A stretch of 24,759 nucleotides of DNA from contig LXFE01000292.1 in NCBI GenBank assembly GCA_001929475.1, positions 1 through 24,759 on the forward strand. The letters are read 5' to 3'. The notes beneath the pieces were generated by a model, which saw only the letters and a list, made by a program, of their open reading frames with translations, had not been told where the DNA came from and did not search any database. The translations under genes were made by a program, and so were the position numbers. The DNA is from Neolecta irregularis DAH-3 (Eukaryota > Ascomycota > Neolectomycetes > Neolectales > Neolectaceae). Shown piece by piece: positions 9,942 to 20,195 of this stretch (its first letter is position 1; the number at the start of each line of letters is the position of its first letter).

Positions 9942-10679
9942 TCACTGAAAGTCAGTATTCCACTAACGCTTAGAAACCATATGCAAAGAATATACCAAGG
10001 GATCTCCGAGGTAATGAATGTTGTCCACACCAATACCTTTATTCACACTTTTACTACCAAAGTCAAATACTATTCCAAACCAGGGCATACATATCAGCAG
10101 TCGACATTTTTGTCAACCCGATAGCAACAGCATGTTCTTTGCCTTCTGCAAAGACAGCGACGACTTTGTCAGTTTCAATTGCCTCGTTTAGCTGGGCTCC
10201 TTTTGATGTCAAACCAGGACACATGATATTCGCTCCAGATAGAACGAATTTGATTGCTCCTCTATCCACCTGGACTTTTGGGAAGACGTCTGGAACTGAG
10301 AGTTGCGTCAGCGAGATTCCTGGTTTCTAAATGCGTACATTTATGGGCTAATTTTATCGAAGGAAATAATGCGTCATCAAACGACTGGAAGAACATCACT
10401 TCATCGTTGAGAGTGTATATGCTGATATGGTCTTGACTATTCCATTACTTCCGTAACTAGGGTTCTATGTAGTACCACTTTATGAGCGTTAATTGCGACT
10501 TTTTTGGAAGTATTTCATCAAGATACTGTTCTATCCGAGTATATTCTGCAACTAACTTGGCGCGGACTGCTCGTTGGGTAGACGACTTTAATGCGGTTCT
10601 TCCTGAGATGCTTTCACGCGGATCAAATCTGCTGTTTAGTCGATGAATATGCCAAGTTGGGTTGATACTTTTTGAACAT
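9942..10679 (-). CDS. TMA20: TMA20 / MCT-1, ribosome-recycling factor with PUA domain
   Basis: Cytosolic 40S-binding protein that, with Tma22 (DENR), releases deacylated tRNA and recycles 40S subunits after termination. Six exons (11, 153, 98, 205, 58 and 21 nt) give 181 residues, the usual family length. The N-terminal domain starts MFKKFDPRESI and contains [15 protein letters not shown] and [19 protein letters not shown]. The PUA domain contains [39 protein letters not shown] and [16 protein letters not shown]. Introns: 10629-10668, 10437-10475, 10296-10338, 10054-10090 and 9963-9995 (33-43 nt). The first acceptor is a CAGCAG tandem; using the second CAG gives the conserved MFKKF, using the first inserts one residue. 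The last exon is only 21 nt (WNTDFQ plus stop). Confidence 0.95.
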
Positions 10680-10880
10680 TTTAGAAGAGGATGAGGCCAG
10701 ATCGCTTCACGTGATGGACGTTTATTGTCGTCGCCAAGAAAGTTGAGGATACCATACGAAGACAGCCTTTGTTTTGTGCGTTCCTGCTTTTCGACACTCG
10801 CCACTCTTTTGCGCCATTTCCCGGTTTCGGCGATCTCGCCCCAATATCATCCCGTTTTATCGAAGGATTCGTACTTGAAG
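10680..10880. promoter_or_regulatory. Compact bidirectional promoter TMA20/CK2 beta
   Basis: 201 bp between divergent coding starts must hold both promoters and the CK2 beta 5' leader. Two short ATG frames (10691 and 10714) lie in its TMA20-proximal end. No ATG is present from about 10720 up to the split start at 10881. No core promoter motif is evident. Confidence 0.5.
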
Positions 10881-11663
10881 AGTATGCGAAGCCTGTCTCC
10901 ACCTAACAGTAACTAACTGTCATGTTACAGTGGAGGACTTCTCTTCGGAAGGTTCCTATAACAAGTACTGGATCGACTGGTTTCTCGGGGCAAAAGGAAA
11001 TGAATACTTTTGTGAAATTGATGAAGATTATATCACCGATCGGTTCAACCTTACTGGACTAAATGCCGAAGTTTCACATTATCAATATGCGCTTGATATT
11101 ATCTGCGACGTGTTCGGTACGTCTCCTTCCTAGCACATGCCCCAAGACAATAGAGCACGAAGTGGATGGCGAGACGCGAGATCAGATTGAAAAGAGCGCG
11201 AGACACTTATACGGATTGATTCATGCCCGGTTTATTATCACTTCTAGGGGTTTATCAAAGATGGTTTACCAATATGTTTTGCATGCGCTGAACCATCCAG
11301 CTCGACAAATTCAAAAAGTCCGATTTCGGTCGTTGCCCTCGGGTTCTCTGTCAGCAGCAGCAACTGCTTCCTGTCGGCTTAAGCGATCTTCCTCATTCTA
11401 AGAGTGTAAAGTTATGGTGTCCAAAATGTGAGGATATCTATACTCCAAAGTCTTCTCGCCATGCTTCGTTAGATGGAAGTTATTTCGGCACAACATTTCC
11501 CCATATGCTATTTCAGGTCTATCCAGCTGTCATACCTCTGAAACCCGAAGACCGCTATGTACCGAGAATATTTGGTTTCAAAGTTCATGAAAGCGCTGTA
11601 GTCCAGCGGTGGCAAGATGAAATCCGGGAAGAACAGAAACGCCGGAGAGCCATTGAAGGATGA
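10881..11663 (+). CDS. Casein kinase II regulatory (beta) subunit
   Basis: Regulatory dimer of the CK2 holoenzyme, nuclear and cytosolic. Coding exons 10881, 10931-11116, 11154-11263 and 11301-11663 give 219 residues. The body is unmistakable: [44 protein letters not shown], then the zinc-binding CPRVLC ... [15 protein letters not shown], then YFGTTFPHM and RIFGFKVH. Introns are 10882-10930 (49 nt), 11117-11153 and 11264-11300 (37 nt each). The first has a GTATGC donor, an ACTAAC branch and a CAG acceptor, and joins an A to TG, so the initiator ATG exists only in spliced RNA. There is no in-frame ATG upstream. The acidic loop after the N-terminal domain is less acidic than usual (EHEVDGET). 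The C-tail is short. It could correspond to either yeast CKB1 or CKB2, so I give no symbol. Confidence 0.94.
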
Positions 11664-12238
11664 CGACAAATAACCATTCCTCTTCTCCTAAGGCTAGGAA
11701 ATAATCCAGCGAAAAGGCTATCGACGTTGATTTTGGGAGATGAAGTGATATTTGAGCTGCTGTCACTGTCGACTTGTAGTGTCTAAGAATTGGACTGTTG
11801 ATACTCAGTTCCATATAGTTTTTATTCTCTTGTTCATTTTACGGGTTAATTGGCAATATAGATCAACTTCTACCATCTTTTTCCCTTCGGAGCAGTTCAA
11901 TCTCTTTGCAGCATGATGTTAGACAGGCTTTCTCCATGAAAATCCAGCTACTGGTCTTTGTTAGTTTTATCTTTGCATATATAAATTACTTTGTTTTATT
12001 TCTATCTATCTATGGAGACTTTTCTATCATGGTGTTGGATAAAGCTGTGCCTGGCTGGTACATATTTCCTCATTGAAATGCTATATTTCGCTATTGACTT
12101 TTCGCACCAAGATCAAACTGTGACTGAATGCAATATTTATACTATGACACAAGAAATTCGCGAATGAACAGGGTTTTGAAAGACAGAATAATGATTGACA
12201 TAGAAACAACGAAATTAGTTCGTCATGGGTGTATCATG
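11664..12238. other. Intergenic, no gene seen
   Basis: 3' flank of the CK2 beta gene and AT-rich sequence with a short (ATCT) run near 12001-12011. No coding or RNA gene recognised. Confidence 0.55.
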
Positions 12239-12320
12239 CAGTGTTGGCCATGGGCCAAAGCCCATGGGCTTTATAAAAAGCCCGGCCCGTGGGCTTTTCT
12301 GAGGGTCTGGCCTAACATGT
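12239..12320 (+). mobile_element. Transposon terminus (hAT-like)
   Basis: Begins CAGTGTTGGCCATGGGCC, followed by AAAGCCCATGGGC and AAAGCCCGGCCCGTGGGC, a set of self-complementary GGGC/GCCC blocks. It mirrors the ends at 441 and 1736, which lie in the opposite orientation. About 170 bp further on is the second GC-rich tract, in the opposite orientation to tract 1, as expected if terminus and tract form one element. A matching right end was not found. Confidence 0.45.
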
Positions 12321-12491
12321 GACAACCGTTTTAGGTAGTGGTGTTTAGGGCACAGATGGGTAGAGAAGCAGGAATATGTTAAAAAGCAAGCTTAAATTAC
12401 TATATTATGTATATAATTCTCTATATTTATTTAAAATATTGGCAAGGAACTTATCGGCAGGAGAGCAAGGTAGGAGGGCCAAATAGGCCAA

Positions 12492-12766
12492 ATGGGTGTG
12501 GGAGACAGAAAAGATGGGTCAGCCGGGCAGGAGATGGGAGAGGCGATAGAGATGGGCGGGCGAGAGGCATGTGAGGCGGGCAGGACGAGCGCGTGGGACG
12601 GGCAGAACGAGCGGGCGGGACGGGACGTGCAGGATAGGCGAGGCGGGAGAGAGACGCCAGGTGCGCGAGACGGGCGGGGAGGCGGGAGACAAGCGGGAGA
12701 TGGGCGGGAGACAGGAGACGACAGGAGGCGGGCGGGACAGGGTGCGCCCTGCTGGCCTCTGGGGTT
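12492..12766 (-). repeat. GC-rich tract, copy 2 (inverted)
   Basis: On the minus strand this is a C/T-biased GC-rich tract. It begins AACCCCAGAGGCCAGCAGGG, closely matching copy 1 at its start (AACCCCAGCGGCCAGCAGAG), and shares the 40-bp block around CCTCGCCTATCCTGCACG. Open frames through it encode only Arg/Gly/Pro/Ser low-complexity peptide. Confidence 0.7.
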
Positions 12767-14163
12767 CAACAGTATGCCACTTTCGATGTAACTTAAAGTC
12801 AGGTCATCGATAGCAATTTCCTTTAGAAATTCCCCATCATGACATCGAATGGTGCTTCCTTTTTCCGATGTAGCTCCTGGGAAAACGAAATCCCATTGCC
12901 TTGAGAAGGCTACAGCTGGCTAGTATCTTGTCCTGCTGGGTCCATCCAAGAACCATGTTTATATGAGTCGTGATGGTAAGAGCAAAGGCAGGAAAGACCA
13001 ATTCAAATTCCACGTCTGAATGCTTGATTACTGTCAGCATTACAGTTAGATCCTAGGATTACCCGATTTAAATGATTTTGAAGCAATAGTATTATCTGAT
13101 ATCCTCCGGTTCATAAATTGGGTATCAGTCATGCAATCGACGGATCTCCTTTGCACTTTCTCGTATCTCGAATGTTTCATTTGTATTTGTCGAGATATAA
13201 GCATCCCTCAGCGCCTTGTAGATCGGATAAAACCCACAGATGGCTTGTGTCCCCTGTTTCAGCTAACCCCTCAATTATAATCAAATGAAACTAAATAAGT
13301 GATTTCAAGTGGGGTGGATCGTGTCACGTTTTTTGGTGGAGCTTGTTGTATGAACACAGCCTAATAAAACGCACCTGAGAGGAAATACATAAGCTAGAGG
13401 AAAAGCGCATACCTAACAAAGTTCACTTACTCTGGTTAATTGAATATAATCGAGTCTTATTCTTACTCCGGTCCGGACGTGAGCCTACACTTCTAAGCTA
13501 TAGACTATAAGAAGCATTTCGTAGTGTACTGTTATAACAAAGGGAAGCAAATATGCAAAAACACAACATAGGATCAGCTATGTACCATATATCAATAGTT
13601 ATCCTCAACAAGTCGTCATGTTCTAGCAAAATATTCACCAAGGAACACTGCTGTTGAAACTTGCAAAATCATTCGCTTTGATATTCTGATTAAACAATAA
13701 AAAAACGGTATCTTGACTACAAATGACATGGATGCTGTGCAGATATTTCTATTCGCAGATATCGGTTAACTGGGAGGAAGAAATACCGATGTTTTGGGGG
13801 AACGAAATATCTGCGATTCATCTTTCCGCCCTCCTTTTCAGAATATTATACTTCATGGCGCACAGAAATATATCACGAAAATTAGGGCATCGTATATTAA
13901 AATTTCCCATTGGGATCTGCACGTTATCGCATAGATAGATTAGAAGGCTCTGGTTGTGTCAAGAAGGTTCGTCCGATTTATACTCAGTCATTTTTTTCTA
14001 AAAGATACATATAAACAATGTCAGCATTTTGGTTCGTGATGGGAGAAGGCCGAAGAAAAGTACTTTATTAACCTTTTATTAAGGTAAGGTTTTCTAGAAA
14101 AGTGCGCCTCCGACGTCAAGGACAACTACAGAAGTTTTCCCAACTCCGAAAATCCCAACTGAT
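12767..14163. other. Intergenic, 1.4 kb
   Basis: No gene can be supported. A minus-strand open frame at 12837-13040 starts with ATG and is compositionally plausible but matches no family I recognise. A plus-strand frame at 13723-13938 is similarly anonymous. The last 300 bases should contain the RHO3 promoter. Confidence 0.45.
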
Positions 14164-14919
14164 ATGCGCAACTGCTTTCGTAGAAGACGCCCTCGTAGGA
14201 CTCCCTTGCCCAACCTTCTAAAAGTCAAGTGTATCGGAAGATCGTTATACTAGGCGACGGTGCCTGCGGCAAAACTTCCTTGCTGAATGTTTTCACTCGG
14301 GGTTACTTTCCTGAGATATACGCCCCAACAGTATTCGAAAATTATGTGCACGAAACACATATTGATAATAAAATCCTCGAGTTGTCGTTGTGGGATACAG
14401 CGGGGCAGGAAGAGTTTGATCGACTAAGAGCCTTATCATATTCCGATACTTTTGTCATTATGGTTTGCTTTGCAGTTGACAATGCGAGCAGTTTGGAGAA
14501 TATCTCGGCTCGGTGGATTAAGGAGATCATGGAAAACTGCGAGGGCGTACAGGTCGTTCTTGTTGCATTGAAGTGTGACTTGCGGGGTGGCGAGGAGAAA
14601 TGTATCACCTATGAGGAAGGCTTGGCTTGTGCTAGTCGAATTAATGCTGCTAGATATTTGGGTATGCTAGCCTTTCAACCACCAGACACTAATGATTAGA
14701 ATGTTCTGCAAAGGAAAATAGAGGTACGGTGACATGTTAGTTGACACCTCATACTAACATTTCTAGGTGTAACGGAGGCTTTCGCTGCAGCATGTGTTTA
14801 CACCTCGAATGCAAAACTGACCGAATTAGGCCGCCCGAGTCTCAATTCCCGCGAAGCCGAAAGGTGCGACCATCGAAGAAAAGAAATATATTCGGACGTC
14901 GCGTTGCCAGATAATGTAG
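14164..14919 (+). CDS. RHO3: Rho3-type small GTPase
   Basis: Membrane-bound Rho GTPase controlling polarised growth, actin and exocytosis. Five exons (31, 432, 24, 29 and 90 nt) give 201 residues. The G-domain motifs are complete: P-loop GDGACGKT, switch I YAPTVFENY, switch II WDTAGQEEFDRLR, LVALKCDL and the G5 motif ECSAK. Similarity to yeast Rho3 is high around KTSLLNVFTRGYFPE. The C-terminus read after the last splice is RTSRCQIM and a stop: CQIM is a CaaX prenylation box. The N-terminal extension MRNCFRRRRP is basic with a Cys near the start, like the palmitoylated N-terminus of Rho3. Introns: 14195-14229 (35 nt), 14662-14699 (38), 14724-14766 (43, ACTAAC branch) and 14796-14829 (34). Without the last intron the CaaX box is out of frame. 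The exact donor of that intron is the weakest call. Confidence 0.93.
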
Positions 14920-15473
14920 GCCTGCAGTTGAGCTTTCCAAGCTTTCTTGTGGGGTTCAGGTCGTTAGATTACCATTTTCGACGATATCTGAGCTGAAACG
15001 TATGGGATTTACTAAACATGATCTATTTTATTTAAACCTCAACCTAATTAGGCAAATTCCGGGAGGACAAAGCAAATGCATATGTTCATATATACTGCCC
15101 AATATAGGCGAAACAGCCGGCGCGTTAAATTCAAATTTGACGAATTGGCTAAAATTTCTTGAAATTTTGAGCCTGCCAAACACGGCATTATGAATGGCAA
15201 AAGTCCTCAATTCTATGATGTTCAGTAGGACAGACTCGAATACGAGAATTCAGGAGGTAGGCTTGCGCATTACCAATTAGCCCTCTATATTATTATCAAA
15301 AGCAGGCTGTAAATAAACTCGCGATCATTTCCAACCGCCCTGTGAATAATTATTTTTGGACCTTGATGCACGTGATATTCATGTGACAAGGGAGTACAGC
15401 AGGTGTTCTTATCCGACATTCACAAGATTCATCCTTCCCAGCCTCCAGGTTCATTAGTTTGATACTTTGGCAC
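14920..15473. other. Intergenic RHO3-RIC1
   Basis: 554 bp between two genes on the same strand; it holds the RHO3 3' region and the RIC1 promoter. No other feature is recognised. Confidence 0.55.
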
Positions 15474-18400
15474 ATGTACTGGCCATTCGGCGCCACCAGA
15501 AGTCTTGTCGAGCCCAATGTAGCGCCAAAGGAATATTACGAAGACGAGAAGGAGGATAATTTGTTGGAAGTAGGTGTGGAAAAGCCCAAATCCAACGAGC
15601 CTTTGATTTCCCTTCGGAAAACACGCCAGGGGCAGTTTTTTGCAACTATCACAGATAGAGAGCTGACTATATGGCAAACGAAGGTGGGTCAGGATTGAAG
15701 AGATATTTGATTGATTAAAGAGCCCGCTGCAGTTACATGTAAGCTTCGAAGATCAGACACATCGATCAATAGTTATGGAAATAACGAGAAGGTGCATATT
15801 CGTCCAGACAATAAACTTGTAGTCCTTCAAACTGCGAATGGATATTTAATCGCCTATCATCTCATAATCGATCCTTCTTCGCATTCCTATCGGATGTCTG
15901 TAGGAAGAATCAGGAATGGGCCGAAAGAAGCTCTTGGGATTGCATTGGTCAACCTCAAATTCAAAATGATTATAAAAGTCGATGCTGGAATCACAGAGTA
16001 CATTTTTTCAGTCAACCAGATAGTACTAATGACAGAGCTCTGGTTTTGGAAGATGAGCTTATCCTTGCAACAAGAACCCCGCCAGCTTTACAATGTATCA
16101 AATGGCAAAATGAGCCTGGAATACCACAGACCAAGACAGAGGTGATATCGAAGATGCCATGCATGCAGGCCTCAAAAGGTATTCGCTCCCTACGCAGATG
16201 AAACCCTGAGATTGAGAAACTATCGTTGAAATGTTGTACGATCGTCCTATGAACCTATTTACCTGGATTCTAAGCGACGGAAAAGCCTACACCGCACAAA
16301 AACATTTGATCGTGGTAAAATTCCATTATCGTCATACTCCTCACGAGATCAGGATGAATCTGTGCCCCGGCCGAGATATTGGAAGGGGTTCCTTTTCCAT
16401 ATTCCTGACAACCACAAGGATCAGGCAATATGTAGTGATATCAACGCAAGATTCTCCTTACTTGCCATTGGAACTACTTGGTATCTAGTCCATAGGCTCA
16501 CGCTAATATCAGCGGTTCTATCCACGTGTACTCGGTTCAAAACTATGAAGGCTCAATATCGTTATCTCACAAAATCGATGCTCCCCATAGCTTATCAGGG
16601 AAGGTGAGGAAGCTCGCCTGGTCACCAGATGGATACGCTCTTCTCGCTGGCTTCGAAAATGGATGGGTCATCTCGAGTGTCTATGGGCAGCAGTGTTTCT
16701 CAAGCTTTCATGTTGACAAACCTGCGAAAGGGTGGGGTGCTAATGGGAACATGGAAGGCGTCACAGATGCATTTTGGTCGATCGGCGGATACGAATTATT
16801 TATGATCAACACAAACGATCCTCGAAAGATATGGACAATTTCTATGGTTCATTGTAGCTCATCTACGTCAATAAATCCGGTAAATAGAACTTAGATCCCA
16901 CTGCTGATTCTTGCAAGGACTCCTTATCCATAGCTTTGCTAGCTGGGACCGACCGTTTGTTCCTCTATCGTGGGTCAGCTCAGTCTGATAATGCTTTGAT
17001 AAATCCTGAATCGCTTCACTGGCAGCAAATTCCCTACCCAGCCGCCTACCTTACCGATCATTGGCCAATCCGTCAAGTTTGTATCTCAAAAGATGAGTGT
17101 TATATCGCTATCGCCGGTCGGTGCGGTCTTGCTCATTACAGTGTGAAGAGTGGACGATGGAAAACGTTTATAGATGAAAGCATGGCTCTCGAATTTTATG
17201 TGAGAGGGGGGATGGCTTGGTTCCATCATGTCTTGATTGCCGCAGTTGAATGCGATGATGGAAGTTTTGAGGTATGCTTCGTTGTTTGGGGAGATTTCAA
17301 AGGTAGATTCGTCTGTTTTCGCGAGAAACGAATTTGGACATCTCATTGTTACTTCATGCGGAGTCGATATCTTGTCCCGTGCTGCTGATGACTTTACTCG
17401 AGGATACATTACTCGTCTACACTACGGATAATGTCTTATATCATTATATGATCACTACTACTAAAGACACCATCAAACTCGTAATGGTTGGCAATATTGG
17501 TTTCAATGGGATTGTTCATGCGGCTGCTCGAACTAGGGGAATAACATGGTACATTCCAGAAGATCATCTTGGTACACAATGATATAACCTTGCGTTTATT
17601 GATAATCAAGTCCAAGGCGATCCAGCAAAGGATGTCACAGTAGCCTCACTGATTCTCCTAATCGACGGCCAATTAGTCCTTCTTCGTCCACAGGTAGCTG
17701 AAGACGGAAATGTGAAATACGATATGAAGGTTTTGCTTTCAAAAGTCGAATATTTTGGGCTTGTACCGCCTACAAGCTCTCATCTTTCAAACTCTTTATG
17801 GGCTTTCGATGGTGTTTCTCTAAAGTTTTGGCTTCATATTGAATCAATGATCTCTTCGATACAAGAAGATCCCACTCTTGAGATACAGTTACACTTTTAT
17901 CCATTATCAGTGCTACTTCAGCGAGGCCTCATCGTAGGTATCGAAGGAGAGACACTTTTTGGGAAAAATCTCATGCACTACAAATTTAGTACTTCAGTAT
18001 GGTCCTTTACAAATCTTTACTCACTTAAGATTCACTTATATGTCAACCACATTCTTCGATACTATTTAGCAAAGCAGCAGCTAACTGAAGCAGTAAATCT
18101 GGCGGGAGAGTTCGATAATTTACATTATTTCAGCCATATCCTAGAACTCCTGCTACACGAGGTGTTGGATGAAGAAGCAGATAACAAACCCCTATCAGGA
18201 GGTGAGAAAAATCTTGTTACAAGATTTATCAACATAGGAGCGGTTCTTCCACGTGTAGTTGATTTCCTGAACTACTTTCCCGAAATGCTAGATGTAATCG
18301 TCGGCTGCACTCGTAAGACGGAAGTTGCCAGTTGGCCTGTGCTTTTCGATGCTGTTGGCAGTCCTAAGAGACTTTTTGAAGTAAAATATTTCCTGTTGGT

Positions 18401-18654
18401 AAACTAATGGAAGACTTGTATGGAGTTAGGAATGCTAAAGACAGCCGGTGCATATCTACTTGTTCTTCATACAATGGAACAGTTGAAAGACAGTACGGAG
18501 GGAAGTCCTATGCATTTATAATTGCTAATCTCGATAGGATATGTTCCGTCTGTTATCTTCGGCGATGGAAAGCCAAGACTACGATCTGGCCATCGAGTTA
18601 TCACGGTTCTTCTATGCCGTTGACAGTATAAGCTACCTAGGGGATTTACACTGA
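15474..18654 (+). CDS. RIC1: RIC1, subunit of the Ric1-Rgp1 GEF for Ypt6/Rab6 (3' frameshift)
   Basis: Golgi protein that with Rgp1 activates the Rab Ypt6 for endosome-to-Golgi retrograde traffic. The start MYWPFGATRSL matches the family N-terminus. The first ten-intron part gives 861 residues with WD-like repeats (RSDTSINSYG, LVVLQTANGYLIAYHL, INARFSLLAIG, KLAWSPDGYALLAGFENGW, AGRCGLAHYSVKSGRWKTF, VRGGMAWFHHVLIAAVECDD) and the RIC1 domain (LDEEADN, CTRKTEVASWPVLF, LGMLKTAGAYLLVLHTMEQL). Introns: 15688-15720, 15998-16035, 16179-16216, 16315-16352, 16481-16512, 16880-16917, 17272-17306, 17572-17610, 17997-18029, 18381-18413 and 18493-18537; 32-45 nt. After the last, the conserved FRLLSSAMESQDYDLAIEL helix ending at 18654 is out of frame by one base. 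This is a real C-terminal break or a sequence error next to the donor at 18493. Confidence 0.93.
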
Positions 18655-19142
18655 CTTTAAAAGGCAGCGGAAGGCTTCTTCACGAAGCATTGAATCATTG
18701 CAACGTGCGACTTCCGACCTCTGTAGTAGATCACAATTTCCATTTAAATCCTCTTCAACTCCATAACACAATTTGAGATATGCTGAAACATGCAGTTTGC
18801 GAAGGCAGTGTGTGAGATGTGCTTTTATTGCGGTAGAGAGGGAAACCTACGATTTATAGACTGTTCCTGGATATTGCAATGTACAGTCGTTTTGCTCTTG
18901 CTTTTTTATCTTATTCTATTGTTCTGTTTCGTTTTTCCATTGAAATAAAGCTATGGGCTCAATAAACATCAAGACTATTCTCTTTCGACTATCGCAGGTC
19001 CTGACAAATCTCGCCTCATCTGTCACACACTCTGGAATCCCCAGGTATCTGTAAGAATCTGAATGCTAATTAAGCAGGTCACCTGAGCCTTTGTTATTAG
19101 TGCTAGCTCTCCGATATCTAAACAGGCTCAAAACTAAGATAA
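18655..19142. other. Intergenic, 3' of RIC1
   Basis: AT-rich sequence with a T-rich run near 18895-18940. No gene is recognised. Confidence 0.5.
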
Positions 19143-19175
19143 TGCAAGTGTTGGAGCTCGAGTACAATAAGATCG
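19143..19175 (+). repeat. Dispersed repeat, copy 3
   Basis: Reads TGCAAGTGTTGGAGCTCGAG then TACAATAAGATC, after which the match to the other copies stops and G-rich sequence begins. It is in the same order relative to GC-rich DNA as copy 1. Confidence 0.6.
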
Positions 19176-19179
19176 TAGT

Positions 19180-19325
19180 TGGGGAGGGAGCACCATGGAT
19201 GGAGATGGCGAGCAAGGCGGGGAAGCGCAGCAGGGCGAGCTGCAGGGTGGAGGCGGAGAGCAGGGTGGATCACAATAGGGCCAGCGGGCAGAAGGTAAGA
19301 TGGGGCGCTGCAGGGACAGGGTGAG
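19180..19325 (-). repeat. G-rich tract of transposon debris
   Basis: Purine-rich on the plus strand (GGGGAGGGAGC, GGCGGGGAAGCGCAGCAGGG, GGTGGAGGCGGAG). It has the opposite strand bias to the tract 300 bp to its right. Downstream, 19330-19560 contains weak gag-like fragments in several frames, but none can be assigned with confidence. Confidence 0.4.
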
Positions 19326-19599
19326 GGAGCTTACATAGGATCTCCTGCGCCCTTCGATTTGTATTGAAGTTCCGTCCATACATGATGGAACGAAGCCTGA
19401 TGATTTCGTGTGTTTGAATTGCAGCGTATATTTCTCGCTGGAAACCGTCTGGAAAATCTTCAGGATCATTTACTCCACGGTCATTTTATGCAAAATCAGA
19501 GAATTCCGTTTAAAAAAGATGGTTATTTACATCATATGCCCAGCCCTCTTTGCCCTCCCGTTTGTGACCAGTCGAGTTGGACTGATTCAATTGAGGCTA

Positions 19600-19930
19600 C
19601 CTCCTCGCCCATTACCGCCCGCTCCCCGGCGGCGGAAGCACTTCCATCGCCCTCTTGATCTTCTCCACCATCTCCAGACTGTTGCTACTGCTCGACATGC
19701 CTGGAGAACCGCTTCCCCGTTGAGGATCCCGCTCCAACTCTCCCATCTCTCCCGCCTCGCCCGCCCGCCTGGCGCGTCTCTCCCATCTCGCGCTCCTTCT
19801 CCCCCGCCTCGCCAGCCCGTCCCTTGCGTCCTGTCCCGTCCCGCCTATTCCACCTCGCCTGTCTCGTGCGTCCCGTCCTGCCTCGCCTATCCTGTGCATC
19901 CTCCTGCCTCACCTGCCTGGCCAGTCCCTC
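19600..19930 (+). repeat. GC-rich C/T-strand tract, copy 3
   Basis: C/T-biased, with CCTGGCGCGTCTCTCCC and CCTCGCCTATCCTGTGCATC, recognisably the same family as copies 1 and 2 but more diverged. Open frames across it are low-complexity Pro/Arg/Ser and I do not treat them as genes. Confidence 0.6.
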
Positions 19931-20195
19931 CTTTTGAAGCATTGTCAGATTGGAAGATGAAACGGGGGTTTTCATGTGCTGGACACCTGTTCAAAGAAAG
20001 TGTGTCTGGCAAGAAGAGGATTTCTATAATCGATGAATGCGTGAAGATAAACTTGAAAACCTATCCCTTTGGCCATATCGAGGATGCGAATCAGTGTATG
20101 GGAACTCGATGCATTGCGCCGTTGTTCAACCACAGCTGTGTTATACATGTCGACAAAGACTCCACCACGATAGATTAATACCGCAGAATACACAC

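Noticed and set aside
9945-9995. 51-nt version of the last TMA20 intron with acceptor CTTTCAG
   Set aside because: It would end the protein at GDPL; the 33-nt version gives the conserved tryptophan after YLGDPL.
12837-13040. ATG-started 67-codon minus-strand frame containing DVEFELVFPAF
   Set aside because: The string faintly recalls terpene-cyclase sequence, and a neighbouring frame could extend it, but similarity is too weak to name; it lies in transposon debris.
13723-13938. 71-codon plus-strand frame
   Set aside because: No recognisable motif or splice partners.
19408-20178. Long 256-codon plus-strand frame
   Set aside because: Crosses GC-rich tract copy 3 and ends near the MBOAT 3' end; composition is low-complexity, with no domain and no ATG-centred signal. 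A gag-like fragment at 19330-19560 is possible but too weak.
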